NCBI GenBank assembly: GCA_015499995.1 | Contig: JADNRV010000155.1 | Span: 58,919-122,918, forward strand | Direction of reading: 5' to 3' | DNA: 64,000 nt | Source of the DNA: Flammula alnicola | Lineage: Eukaryota; Basidiomycota; Agaricomycetes; Agaricales; Strophariaceae | Part shown: one piece after another, positions 50,005 through 63,457 of the stretch | Numbering within the stretch: position 1 is the first letter of the stretch | How the letters are laid out: every line of letters starts with the position of its first letter | Notes under the pieces: generated by a model | The model's input: only the letters and a program-made list of their open reading frames with translations | Database searches by the model: none | Told to the model about the DNA's origin: nothing | Position numbers and translations under genes: made by a program

Positions 50005-52627
50005 ATGGGCAATGAACATGTCCAGCATCGAAAAGTGGGTGTATGGGACTTGTACGAAGAAATCTCCTCCCCTGTAAAAGTAAATGGCCTGGCTTTCAGT
50101 CCGTTGTAGAGTCTATGCCCTATGTGTGGCGGATGATCAAGGACATTGCGTCGATCCGTGAATGTGGTCTCTCCTCGCTGCCTATCTAGCTGTCGAATTT
50201 CTGGCTTCTATCGTGCCCGCCATCGCCCTCTCCTACTCGGGCCAGCTCCTTACCATCGTCAGTCTTCTCCTGTCTTCCTTGTACTCCCTCTAATACTTGC
50301 CCAGGTTCAAACCGCAGTCGACCACAGAACAGTAGACCCCCATCTCCTCATCTCGTCGTCACCGGTGCCTTTGCCTCCTCTCTCGCAACCCGTATTCTCC
50401 GCTATGCAAAGCAGCGCATATCCAGTCCTCTCCACCTTCGCATCAAGCTCCACTACTCTGTCCATATATTTGCTGCCATGGTCAGACTAGATGTCCCCAC
50501 TTTTGATGACCCGCCGTCCAGCGCCAGCTCGAGCAGTCCTTTCCAAGGCGCTCTCACAGCAACATTGCCTTTAGCGCAGTCTCCACCGCCTTACATGTCA
50601 TCACCACCACCATCCAACTCGCTTCCCAACTTTCCGTCCTCATCAACGTCCTCCGCAATCAGCCAGACGGGCCTCTGCTTGCCATCCTCTGCTTTACCCT
50701 CGCCTTCTTTCAGTGGTCCAAGGCTCATAAATCTTTTATCAGCGACGGAGGTCTGTCTCTCACATCTTTTTGTTTGTTCTCTTACTTATTTCTTGCAGTA
50801 TGGGCTGCTACGACGAGCGATCAAGATTATATAAAGTCAGAGGGTCTCAAGCGTGCCGTCAATAACCCTATTCACCGTAAAGAGATCGTCGCAGGAGGCA
50901 TTGCACCCTTTCTCCTTGCCCGTATGTCTGACTCCTTTTTCACCGCATTTATCATCTTCTGATGCGTTTTTAGAGTATCGCGAAGCCGTCGCACGCATAT
51001 CCGACCGTGCAGGTGACTTTTACGAGGCGATAAACTCAGATGCACGCTCTCGCGAGGGTTTATCCTCCAGTATTCTCTTACAGGAACTACTCCGTGGCTT
51101 ACCAGAGGTATATCACCTGTCAGTTCCTCCTCCTTCGCGCTAATCAATTCTATAGGTCGTATTCACTCTCCGTGCAGTCCGACAGCCCGCATCGATACCC
51201 CTCTCCTCGCTTCTCTCCATCTAATTACCCAGACAACACAGTCCTTTACATACACCGCCTTATCCCTCGTCGACGAAACTGGCTCCATCACTGAAAGACT
51301 CGCCGCTGTCAGACAGCTATACCAAGTCGCCAAGATTCCCAATCGCATCAAAGTCATACCGCAAAGACGGAGGGTACAGACCAGGACCAGGACGATTCTC
51401 AGCTGGCACGCCTTTTCCAGAAGACGACCAGACACTAGAGTGGGGCATTAGTGTCGAGTTTCGAAACGTCAGCTTCAAATACCCAGGTAGTGACGCGTAT
51501 GCTCTCCGGAACACCAATTTCAAGATTGAGCGAGGCCAGCTTTGCGTGCGTCATTTTTTTGTCTTGTTTCATCTTTAATCCTTACTTATCTGGCCGTCGC
51601 AGGTGATTGTCGGTAACAACGGTTCGGGAAAAAGCACCATCCTCAAGCTCATTGCGCGATGTACGACCCGACAGAAGGCGACATCCTCATCAACGACGTC
51701 GACATCAAACTCTGCGCCTCGCAGACCTCCGACGCGCCATATCCGTGCTCTTCCAAGACTATTCTCTCTTTCCTCTCTCCGTGCGTTTCACACTCATCTA
51801 TCACTGCAGCACGCCTAATTTGACACACTTTTTAATGCGCACAGATCCGCGACAACATCGGCCTCGGCGACCACCACACGCCTCCGACCTCGCCAAGATA
51901 CAGCAGGCCGCGCAGTTGGGAGGCGCAGACGCCTTTATCGAGCGGCTGCCGGAGCAGTACGACACGTACCTCGAGCGGCCCGTGCAGGATTACTACTCGG
52001 CGCTCCCAGAGGCGCCCCAACTTGTTTGGCCGGCCGTCAGTTATGGGCGTGTGAGGGCAGCGGGCGGGATAGCGAGTGCGTCGGACGGCGGTGGTGTGGG
52101 CAATAAAGGTTTGAGTGGGGGCCAGATGCAGAGGATCGCGCTGTAGGTTTCTGCTTCAAGCTTTTTTTTTTTGGCTTGACGTAATCTGATTCTTTGTTTT
52201 AATAGGTCGCGGACGTTCATGCGCTCGGTGGTGTCTGATCAGAGCGTGGGGCTCTTGTTTCGACGAGCCGTCCGCAAGCTTGGATCCGACTGCAGAGCAC
52301 GGCAAGTCTGCCCTGTATTTTCTTCGCGCATATGTCGTGTATTCATTCTTTGCGCGTTCAGATCTATTCGAACGCCTGCGGAAGCTGCGCGGAAACAAGA
52401 CGATGATATTCTCGTCCCATCGATTCGGCAACCTCACTCGTCATGCGGATCTCATATTGCAAGTGTTCTTCCTTTCATTCATTCTTCTGTCGTTTTTAAT
52501 TTAATGTATTCGTTTACAGGTACATGGACGACTCGGTGGTGGTGAAGAGGGCACACACGACCAGCTAATTCAGCATAACGGCGAATACGCGCGCATATGG
52601 ATGTTGCAAGCCCGCGCATTCTTGTAA
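50005..52627 (+). CDS. ABC transporter, TM domain plus nucleotide-binding domain
   Basis: A membrane part with several hydrophobic helices (Leu/Ala/Ile-rich near 50170-50260 and 51000-51300) precedes one ATP-binding domain: Walker A Gly-Asn-Asn-Gly-Ser-Gly-Lys-Ser-Thr near 51613-51640, Q-loop Leu-Phe-Gln-Asp-Tyr near 51750, signature Leu-Ser-Gly-Gly-Gln near 52115, Walker B with Phe-Asp-Glu-Pro-Ser-Ala near 52259, H-loop Ser-Ser-His-Arg near 52415. It resembles a half-size ABC exporter common in Agaricomycetes; substrate unknown. Introns are short; the one at 52302-52361 has a GC donor. Base deletions are implied near 50106, 50165, 50355, 50515, 51660 and 52259. The start is uncertain: the ATG at 50005 would be only 20 bp after the Sel1 stop. 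Confidence 0.82.
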
Positions 52628-53086
52628 AGTACTAACCAAAGGCAACTAATTGCTTCGATGGCCCTTTTGGAAAGGCTATACGCATCACGACCTCACCCAC
52701 GACGAGAGACAAGAGTCTCGATACCCAATAGATCATCTAAATCATACCACACGACAACCAGTCGAGCCTACGCTCCTGTCTGATAATCATCATACGCCAT
52801 TCGTCGTTGTAACTAGTTTTCTTTCATCAATTGCATTTGCATTTCGCTTCGCATATCTTCAAAGATGTAAGGCCAGATAAAATCGCTAAATCACGCGAAC
52901 GAAGAGTGTCCAAAGAACAAGAATTTGTGACAAATTGTCGTGAATTTAGTATACAAGAAGGATCATACGGAATACAACAAAATTATTGAACAACTATGAG
53001 ACATGTGTTGGTGGAACGATGAGTATGTGACAATTCAGTACATTAAATAATAGGAAATGCAAGAGGGCCAGTAATGGATATGCGTA
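52628..53086. other. Convergent intergenic region
   Basis: Between two genes that end towards each other. No gene seen; AT-rich second half, consistent with 3' UTRs. Confidence 0.5.
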
Positions 53087-56000
53087 TTATATGGGAATCC
53101 AAGAAAGCGACTGCATGACCAAAGCGTCGAGATTTGAGGAATCCGAATCCGAACTTGAATCCCCCGCTTCGTCAGGCTGTTGTTGGAGGGCTCGATCCTC
53201 ACCTTGGACTGGCAATGTGTTGGTGTTTGCAGGCAGAACCGGACCCACGTAAGGGACTGCATGACAGTGCTGGGCACCTCGTCGTGCATGCTGGGCGCCT
53301 TGTCTTGCACACTGGGTACCTCGTTTTGTACGAATATGTCCGCCCGGGATCCTCTTTCCTTGCATAGCTATCCGTGACGACGACGATTGATTCCTGGACG
53401 ATATCCTCGTCTACAACTTCAGCAGGCTCCGAATGATCATCACGCTCTTCGACATCATCATCCACATATTCGCATTCGTCGACATCGTCGATCCTCAGCC
53501 GCGGTTTCGGTCTCGGCTTTGGTACCTGCTTAACGGCAACGATTCCCTTTATACCCCTGGCCATGTCTTCGCTGACTTCGCGAGCTACGTTGGGTGCAAT
53601 TTGGCTTAGCAGGGCTTCCACTTCCAACACACGCTTCTTGAGCTCTTCGATATCACGTCTGCGATGCAGTTGAGATGGCGGATTCAGAGCCTTTTGCAGG
53701 GCTTGTATACGGTCAATAATTTTCCTTGCAAAAAGTTAAGTAATATGCAGCAGCGAGTGTAAAAAGAAAAAACCTACTTTTGTTCGGTCAAACGTTTGTT
53801 GACATCGTCCAACTCCTGATGCGATGCAACTTTGTAACGCTTTTTGTTGCGCTTCTTGGTGTCGATGGCCCAGGTGTGAAAAGACTTAAGACAGACCAGC
53901 ACATGCGGTAATGGTCCCAAGAACAGCAAGCGATAGAAACTTCCCATAGGCCACTCGATTTTGCGGGACTCTGCCAAGCATTCTTCAAAGCAACTTGTTC
54001 TCGACATGTCCAGAGAAGATTTTGCGGCTTTCGCCTGCGCTCATCAATTCTCGGCATTTCGTTTGGATGACGAGAGCAGCTTTGATTTGTTCCTCGGACG
54101 GTGGTGAATCGACATCTGGAAGTGCTGTAACTGTGATGGAGTCTACAGAGCTAGCTGTGTTGATGATTTCGATGTTGTCCGCCTCAGGTTCTTCGATATC
54201 CTGCTCCAGTTCAGCATCGTCGGCTGCAGGTACCTCCGGTAGACGCGGTTTTGGAACAAAAACAGGGGCGTCAGGTCGAAGATTTGATACGAGTGAAGAG
54301 TTATCCACTAGTCTAGGAATATCCACGATGCTCTTGTAGTAACACGTCGGACACCAGAAGGAAGGGTACGGTGATGGCTTTTCGCTTTCATGGGAAAGCA
54401 GAATCATCTCGTCCAAAGGCGAGTCACTCGTCGACTTTCGGACGAGTCTAGCAAGGTCCCCCACTGCTTGGCATGCGCATAGCTTGCGAGTTGAATTGAT
54501 TAGAGGCACTGCCAAAGAGTGTACAGTTTATTAGGACTTACTCCTTGAAGAGATTATGGGGGGTTTGTTAGTCTTGAGGGACTTCATTATCTTGAGAATT
54601 TCAGTCCGAAGAGTGTATTGTTCACGTTATAACCCAGTAGGCAAATAGCCCTGCATCTGAAACAACGAAGATTGGGAACACAGTTGCGTGATGTACATTA
54701 AAGACTCACATCCGTGCAAGATATATATTACGAGGTCCAACCAGACTAAAAAGATCAGACTTTTCGACTAGTAAATGAGCTACAATAAATCAGTACTGTA
54801 AATTGACTTTGTTATGGTGTTGGCAGTTCTTACCGAGTTGTTGCTTCCCCATATACAGACTATCCACTAATTTTCGCAAGGACGCCACGAAGACATTGAT
54901 TTGTCGGTCAACATCGACCTTCGATTTTACATCCACCAGGTTCATGGCTTGAAGAAGACTTTTAAGCCAACTGCGCGGCAGACTTATATGAAGGACAAAA
55001 CTCCTTCGGACAAGTATTATTGATCCGCACAGGAAGTCGATTGTTTGACAAAGCACGTTTGCGTCAATAGGAAGCGTGCATCTAACACATGTCTAGGGGC
55101 AATGAGCGGCAAGCAAAGTTAAATCATAGCAGAATAACTTACTTGAAGAAGAAAATCCCTCGAGATACAGAGTCAGCGTTAACCGTCGATAGAGCGTGAA
55201 CAAGTTCCGGGATGACGTATGTTACTGAGGCGTCGCCATTTCTACAACTAAATTGTGAGTATGAACGGAACATGTTCGTCAATGGGGCACGCGGAATGTG
55301 AGCCAGGGCTTTAGGCTTGTCGAGATAGAAGCACAGTTTAACGACTTGGTACACTGTGGTCAAAAGTTTTGCCTCGGACGATGTCCCCAGTAAAGGACGT
55401 CTAAACACCAACTTTTCAGGACGGCGAAAGCGTTCTGCGACTCAGGAATGGAGGCAATATCGAGGTTCGCCACACCACCAAGGCGGAACCAGACTGGGTA
55501 AAAGGTTTCAAAGACACGGTGATCCATTCCCTGAGAAGGTTCAACGTTTCAATAAGTCTGCTAGTTTGGAATAGAAATTATAAAATGACCCACCTCAGTA
55601 TCTTATTCTGTCAATGGAAAGGAAGGGATAACAGCACTTGGAGAATGAGGATCTGCTGTAGGTGGATCCTCGCACGGAGGTTATACCACTCGCGAGTGAG
55701 AGACGCGGAAAGGATGTGTTGATGTGGACATTCCTTTCTGTTGCAATACTGGTTGATAACAAAAGAAGCACAAGGATTGAAAGCTTGGGCTTGTCTACAC
55801 TCCTCATTTTCTACGTTGATTCGACTCTTGAGCCGGATAATAAGATGCTCTTTCAATTTGCGCGACAATTCCCACTCGGATATAAAAACTCCTTGTTCAT
55901 TGGAGCCTGTAAGGGCGTTCGCGATTCGAGGACTTTGTTGTGTAGAAATGTTGCATTCGGAAGGAAGAATGTGTTCTCTGCGGAAGGTTGAATAGAGAAT

Positions 56001-59000
56001 AATTTCTGGATGCGTGGATTATTGCAGGGGTTCGGCAGGTTCATGATTCGTCGCAATAGATTGCAGTATGCAAAGAAATCACCAAGGATATCGGATATGT
56101 CGGCCAAGGTCATGGTATACATATTCGGCAGCGAGCTGAAGCAATGGTCGAAGCACATGACTGCAGAGGTGGAAGAGCCTTTGGAAGCAAACTTCTTTCC
56201 AAGAGTGCGCAGTCCCTTTGCATCGCCCGCTTTAATAGCTTGGAACATGGATAACTAATTGAGTCAAAACAGGTATCAGCAACGGCTGGTCGAGAGTCAA
56301 AACCAAACTTACTTCATCTGTGTCGATGGAGTCCAACATACCCAACGACTTGACCTTAGATGCCAGAGCTAATAATCGAACAACCTCCTCGATCCTATCT
56401 AGGGATTTAACGCCGAAAGAAGCTTTTTCCCATAGTCCTTGTAGGATACAGTGATAACCCGTCGAATGGAAGCCTCATCATTTTCGTCCATCAGGAACAA
56501 ACGAATGGCTTCCAGAGTCCGCCCTTCCGCAAAGTGAATATCTGCGGCATCTTGGAACTTGCCTAACTTTTCTAAGAGGGCGGCTCTGGAGACATCGAGG
56601 TCAAAGTCTTCCAGATATTCCAGCTGCTCTTCGACAGAGTCGAAAAGCTGAGTTGCTTTCCTGGTGAAAAGAAATTAGATGGAGATAGTGAGCAAGTGCT
56701 TTGACAATGTAGTAGATGTGGACTCACTCAAGCTCTCCTCCTTTGAAGTAAAAAAGCCTGGCTATATCAATGATATTTTCCGCCACTTCCATCTCAATAT
56801 CTTGACGATTGCTCGTCACGATCGCGACTGCTTCATCGAATTTGGCACACTTGCGATAGAGTTTGACAGCTGTGTTGTATTCTCCGGCTCGGGAAAATGC
56901 TTCTGCCGCCCTAAAATCTTCTTGAGCATGTTCAAAGCAGTCCCCAGCACTCCGGAGGTAGGCCTTCGTTTCCTTTGAGTTGATAGCTGAAACAGAACAC
57001 TGTACGAAAGCCTCTGCTGCAGCGAGGAAAGCTTGCTGACGCAATGAAACACCTTGCTTCGAACTAGTAGGTGATATGGAACGAGCTTGCTCTCGAAGAT
57101 AATATGTGTGGGAGACAGCGACTTCGCGATCCAAACCAGCACGTTCAAAACAGTGCATAGCTTGCAAATATCGCTTGTTTGAGAATAGCGTCCTTCCGGA
57201 TTTCTCCCATTCTTCAGGAGACGACGAGACCGCAAGACGAGGAACGTCAGTGCCAGGAGTACAGTTCTGTATTTCGTTCCTCGAGGTCCAGAATACCTAT
57301 CAACAGAATTTCTTTAGAATAAAGGATGCATTGAGACGATCTATCCCATACCCGCATGGGTTCGCTCTTTTCAGAACAGTCTACTATCCACAAATTCTTT
57401 CTGGCTCGAGTGATTGCCACATATAGGAATTTCAACTGGAGCGCAGAAGAATAAACATCAGTACAGACAGTGATCTTCAGCCAGGTATACATACCTCGCT
57501 GCAGACCCCTGCATGGCGAATCTCATCGAACCGTGGCGCTGACATATCCTGGCTACATTGAGTATTTGCCAGTAGGTTTAAAACAATTCGCCATTGCGAA
57601 AGGTCGACGGTTGAATGCTCGAAAAATTTATAAAGAAGAACCTAGTGTGGCAAAGAAGTCAAAATCCTGACCTGATCCTGCATCAGAATATTTACATCGT
57701 CGAATTCAAGGCCTTTGCTCTCATATAGAGTCCTGATGAATTATCAGATAACGTCAAAATAAGCCATTATATAAAATTTAAGCTTACATTATCAGACCAA
57801 TGTCGCCAACTTGTTTACGAAGTTCCTCCTTGCGGCCTCATCGCGTACGAGGATGCCTAAATGATATATGAGCTATGAATTACATAAAATGAACATCATG
57901 GGACTCACACTGTTGTGCTCCAAACTCGATAGGACTTCCGCTGTACAGAGATAAAGGTTTAGTACTTTACTCCACCAGAAATAATAAATGCTCACGATTC
58001 CCCAAATAAGAATTGCTCCTAGAGAAAGGGTGAGACAAGATACTTGCAAGTCAAAGATGCTACGTCTTACATAGCGCACTGTATCACTGTCCCAACCACT
58101 GAAGAAAACAGGCTTGGACCCATCTACTACTCCTCTTTCTCTGGATAGAATATCAATAGCATACGGCCAAAATTCAGTGATTAGCTCGATCACGGAATGG
58201 GCACATTGGATAATTCCACCATGTGAACGATAATTAATGGCCAACTGAAACGTTTGCGGTGCCTCCTGCATAAAAGCAGAGTTATTTCCCAAGATAGACT
58301 CCTCTCGTCGTTTCTGAAGCAAATTAGATCAGTGAGATGTTCGGCAATAAGGTCATAGAGCAAGAAACGCACCTCTAGACGAAACAAGAATGCCTTGAGA
58401 TCATTAAATCTGAAGGAACTGCCCACTGATATGGTCTGAGCGGTATCACCTGCCCAAAACAAACCATCTGGATTTCGGACCAAAGACCTCAACACTGAAG
58501 AACTGCTTGAGTCGGTCAGAATATTCAAGATGACGGGTAACTGACAGAGTGCGTCGATGAGAAGATTATCCTGGGCTTCATCCACATAGCTGCTCAAAAT
58601 TGAACATCACAGAAAGGTATTGGCCAGCAAAGAAACCCACAGGTAATCAATCTTCTGACCAGGTACGCCTAGAGCCTGAAAGGCGTTCAATAAGCGGTGC
58701 GTCCTGATTATCCATTAGGTATGACACTGTGGTGCAAAACTTCAATCTTTGGGGACATACCTATCTGCTACGTCATATTCATTGTTTGAATACTTTTGCT
58801 TGAGGTACAGGAGGAAGATTGAGTATATAGTATCACGGCGACTAGCAAAGCATATTGAGCTCTATGGCTAAGGTTTTCATAAGAATTTTTGTCAAGGAAA
58901 CGATTTTCATGGCTGAGCGACTCTTCGGAACCTTGGATAACACCTAGCCTCTTATGAGATACATAGAATTATTGAGATCTTTGGAGGATATAACGTTACC

Positions 59001-61880
59001 CATTAATTCGCTGAACACAAGTGCAGGATCTGAACATAGATCAATATGTTTAAGCATACGAAATGTTGTTTAGAAGCAAGTGAATCACAAACCGAGACCC
59101 TTCTTGAGATTTGGGTAAACCGGGGCCAATAAGACCCAGAAATGTGTCGTAAGTAATCAGCTTCGACGCTTTCACCGCACTGTCGCTCGTGTCTGGAATT
59201 GAGTTATCGCCAGATGATATCCCACGCGTTGAATTCTGGGAGATGTCTGCTTCTAGCAGCGATGCCAACTGTACACGATGAGCACTCGGTCATTTCAGGT
59301 ATAGCGACAGTTAGCTTACACGATCGAAAGTCACGAATAGAGGAAAATGTTCATCCTGAAGTTGACTAAACTTTTGGGGCAGATCACCCCGCCAATTACG
59401 ATCGTCATCAATATCAATAAGACCATCGTCTTGTTCCTGTTTCTTCTTGATAAGCTGAGCAAGCTCTTCGCGGGTCCTCTCTGCGGTAGAAAGAGACTCA
59501 AGTAACTTGGTAAAATATTCCTCTACTTTACCCGCAAGAACCCGTGACTGAGTCACAAATATCTGGCGTGGTTTCGGCATGGAGTCTTTACGCATTGCAT
59601 AGGCACGTTCGATGCCAGCATCTTGAATAACATTGTGGTCGTCTTCCTGGATATTCCGATTCCGTTGTTTAGCCATTCTGCTGCAAGAAATTAGGTACAT
59701 ACCCAGTGCCACTCCGGCCGAGAACGTAACAGGAATAAGGATGCTCGATAATTTCCTTCTCCTGCGGACTAAAGTAGGGTTCATAAGTTGATATTCCCTT
59801 GGCCTCATATCTCTTTTGCACAAGGCGACTGACCTGACATTGAATACATGAGCGACATCAAGATCCGCAATAATGCCTGCCAATAAAGATGAGCACAAGG
59901 AATAACATGGAAGTCAAGGGACTTGCTGTTAAGCAATGCCTAAGAAGTTATATGTTTTAACACAAACGCATCGACACTCTGGAAGAACCGGCTTACTTGT
60001 GAAAAGGGAACAAATTTCTCCAGCCTAAGCAATAAGTGAGCACAGGACCGAGTAGGCTATTGAAAGTATGGCTTACACGAGAAGTGAATGCATCTGAAAT
60101 TCCGCGTCAGTCATGACTTTCATGTACAAAAAATGTAACAGCTGACCTCCTCCAGACTCTCACGAGGAAGTTCTGGGATAACGGTCTTCTTCACTGACTT
60201 GTTCTGCGGGCGGAAAGCACGCAGGAGTGAAGACGTTATCACCAGCAACATGAGGTCGATTTCGAAACAAACATCTTCGTCGGTACTCTCTTCCCTTTCT
60301 AGCAAGTTGGTGTCCGACGGAATCCCATAAACGCTTATCAATCTGAGCATGAGTATAAACTCCAAAAATCTTGATGACTTCAGCAATGATTTAGTGGCAT
60401 GTCAGAGAAATGTAATCAATAAGCGTACTTTGTCTTTCGACCTGGTAACCAAGATAAACAAGTATTTAGTTGTCATTCTCGGATAATCCACTGAGACCAT
60501 ATCTTACACTGGCATCGTATTCGGGTATGCAGTCTATCTGATACTATATAACAATGAAGGTAAAATTTCAAGGAATAGAGATGATGTATCACTGACTATC
60601 AATCTGGAATCCCTTTTCATCTTGGCTTCGTAGATAGGAATTTCTGTGTTTGGACCGTTCAGCCGCTTCTGGTTGTCATCAGAGAAATGTCCCTTGGACA
60701 GTTCTCTATTCGACAAATTTCGTAAGTATTTGATTAGCTGCCAGAAGGTAATGCTTACTTGATTTTCTTGATGATAATTTTAAAAGAATTGGATCCTTCC
60801 TACGAGCCTCACGCAAGTCCCGGTCAGCCCTCGTAGATATCAAAATCCGCCATTCGCCAAAGCCTTCAGCACTGTCAAAGTATAATGCACTAAACAACAG
60901 ATGAGCGGTCTGTAGCTTAGAGCAAGGCATAACTCACGCTTTCATAGGCTGAACCATAGGGAAAGCGGCTGGCGTACTGGTGATCGAACTACTTTCCTCT
61001 GGCAAATGCTTTTCGTTAAGTGCACTGGCAGTCGTTAGCTCCTCCCGAGCTTTCCTGTGGTATGTATCTTCGTCGAATAGATGCTTCAACTGCTTCGTCT
61101 CGTAGGGTATCGAGGTAAAACTATAGAATGTTAGAATTGGCACTGAGAGATAAGACATCATTGAAACCTTTAGAATGTCCAGTTGCTCTTCTAAAATTGT
61201 GAAGACATGCTCGTATCCATCGTCATCACCATTTGGAATATCAATTCGGAAGGCAGAGAAGGCTTTCATCAAGGCCACATCGAAGACAGATTTCGCGTAA
61301 ACCTTTGCACTCTTTCGCTGTCGTTGCGACTGCTTGACCTTCATACCTAATTCAGCGTCGGTCGTTATGGGTGAGATAGGCTCAGGAGCAGCTGCTCTTT
61401 GTCTGCTTTCAATCAATGCTTGAATGACCCGAGGCGCATATTCGACACGCGCTCGGTAAGATCCCAATTCCAGCAATGTTTCTCGCTCGAAAGGGTATGC
61501 GAAAGGAAGGAAGTGAGAAAGGTTCGTAAGCATCGAAGCGGCAAGAGATCCAGAAAAATCTTCTGGACTTGAAGGGAAATGGTGGCAGAGCCATTTTCCA
61601 ATAACGTCAGCACACTCAGTCGCTGTGCGGAGCTTGTGGTTAGAAAGAATGCGGAGAAACAGAACGAAATGGACGTACAGGAGAGTATAAGCGCTAAGGT
61701 TGGCTCAATATCGCCTGAAGATGGAGAGAGGATACGTCTGAAAAAAAGGTCATAGTGGCTTTCGGGCAAGGACGTCGCGAGTTCGAGAAGAGCCTCCGTG
61801 ATTTTTTCCTGTGAGTTAAGTCGATCATCTTCGAAGAGTTGGACGAAACCATTGACGGTTTCTTGGATACCGGCAGGCAT
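53087..61880 (-). CDS. TRANK1-like UvrD/Rep-family helicase, large multi-exon gene
   Basis: The start is ATG 61880. The gene is split by many 50-60 nt introns. An N-terminal region without known domain is followed by a superfamily-1 helicase core: Walker A Gly-Arg-Ser-Gly-Thr-Gly-Lys-Thr split by the intron 59702-59647, the Asp-Glu-Ala-Gln box near 58580-58571, Gly-Asp-Thr-Ala-Gln near 58450, an Asn-Tyr-Arg-Ser-His motif near 58235, and Val-Ala-Ile-Thr-Arg-Ala-Arg (motif VI) near 57425-57400. Behind it come TPR-like helical repeats (about 57190-56400), then further helical sequence and an acidic, Arg/Lys-rich C terminus with a Cys-x-Cys and Cys-Pro-x-Cys region near 54470-54350. TRANK1-type proteins are large and poorly understood; nucleic-acid unwinding is inferred. 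Base deletions are implied near 59633 and 53340. Exon borders in the second half are approximate. Confidence 0.8.
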
Positions 61881-62563
61881 GCTGCTTTTCACCTCTGTTG
61901 CGGCGTGCAGGGGCCTGTGTCGGTGTTAGGTTCAAGTTGAAAGAAGGGAATTGAAATGCAAGAGCGTGGAGAAGGTAAGTGTACACGAGAGTGGCTCAAG
62001 TTTTAAGGTATTTAGGGAAGATTTGTGCTGGCTTTGACCCGTCTTTTATTGAACAAGGGATCGGATAAGGCGTTGCAATGGGCAACAATAACCCAAGTAT
62101 TAAGTTGCGCGCTAATTCTTGAACCGAACCGTGACTGAGCCTTTGCACGATATTTGCACGATCTGTCACAGACGCATGGACGTGACCATCTTTCGGCCCG
62201 GGTGGCTTTTTTTCTTTCTTTTCCATTCTCTCTTCTTTTTTACAATTACATTCTCAATTCTCAATTACACATCCTCCAGGACCAAAGACCACTAAGGTTG
62301 TAAAAAATGTATACGCAGCTAGCGTTGGCGGGAGCTCTACGGCAGGATTTTGATTTTTGATTTCGGATAAATTTATTTCACCGGTTGCGGAGTATGCCGG
62401 GCTGTTCACAAGGTTGTCGGGGATGTTGTAGCCGGTCTACAACGTACGTCGTCTTGTTGCCTCTCATAATGATATAAATTCAACAAACTATTCAATATAA
62501 CACTCTTGTTTGCCACTACTATCTCCATTGTTCTTCCATTTTTTTTTACATATACACAAAATT
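61881..62563. other. Divergent intergenic region
   Basis: Promoter space between the TRANK1-like gene and the oxidoreductase. It contains a T/C-rich tract at about 62205-62250, typical of fungal core promoters. No gene seen. Confidence 0.5.
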
Positions 62564-63395
62564 ATGTCGCGCCAACTCAGTTCAAACGTATTGTCGTCAA
62601 CTCGCGACCTGTTGTGACATCGAGCCAGACACATTCAGGACTGAAGTCGTCCCCTTTTCTTCTATCAAGCCAGGCAAAGGAGAAGCTCTCGTACAATGCA
62701 CATGGCTCAGCTTGGACCCTGCCATGAGAGGTTATATTCGGGACGTTAGGAGTTATTTGCCCCCGGTGCAAATTGGGGAGGTATGTGTTCAACCAGGACT
62801 GGAGCAAGTCAGTTAAGAGGTCGGGGTGGTTATGCGCGCTTTGGGTTTGGGTGTGATTATTGAGGTTGGTCTGGTCAGCCAGTTCAAAGTCGGAGACCAT
62901 GTTAGCGGACCTTGGGTGCGTCTTTTGACTTTCACTGGGATATACGCCGTGTTTATTGATACCCACCACCACGAATAGGCATGACGGAATACGCTGTGAT
63001 GAAGGTCAAAACCCTCGATAAGATTGAGTAGGTCCTGGAAATTGGCCATCAAATAATTGGGCGCTAACGCATAATGCAAATGGACATAGTCTTCCTCCTG
63101 GTGTTGAGCCCCTCGATTTCTTAAACGTGCTCGGAACATCGGGTGCGTGGTCCAGATAATAAACCGCGCCTCATGCCTCACCTATCTCTCCATTTTTTTA
63201 GGCTTGACAGCATACTTCATATGTTATCCTCCATTACTGTCGGTTTCAATCACGATCACTTACCTTTCGATATGAAAATTGGGCCTCAAAAAGATTGGCG
63301 AGCTGAAACCTGGCGAAACCCTAGTTGTGTCTGGCGCCGCCGGCTCTGTCGGATCCACCTCATGCCAACTGGGCAAAGCAGCCAGAGCGAAGGTC
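62564..63395 (+). pseudogene. MDR-family NADP-dependent oxidoreductase, 3'-truncated
   Basis: Exon-like blocks match a medium-chain reductase of the prostaglandin reductase / leukotriene B4 dehydrogenase type: an N-terminal strand (Phe-Lys-Arg-Ile-Val, 62570-62610), Trp-Leu-Ser-Leu-Asp-Pro-Ala-Met-Arg-Gly (near 62700-62730), Gly-Asp-His-Val (near 62900), Thr-Glu-Tyr-Ala (near 62980), Gly-Thr-Ser-Gly-Leu-Thr-Ala-Tyr, split by an intron ending near 63202, and the NADP-binding Gly-Ala-Ala-Gly-Ser-Val-Gly (near 63333-63352). It then stops: the second half of the cofactor domain is missing and an opposite-strand gene ends at 63458. Base deletions are implied near 62569 and 62612. Truncation is the reason for calling it a pseudogene. 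Confidence 0.75.
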
Positions 63396-63457
63396 TGTGT
63401 CAGAAAATTCAAATACATCATCATTTAAGCTGTATTTAAAATAAGTTGTGGTGAAAT

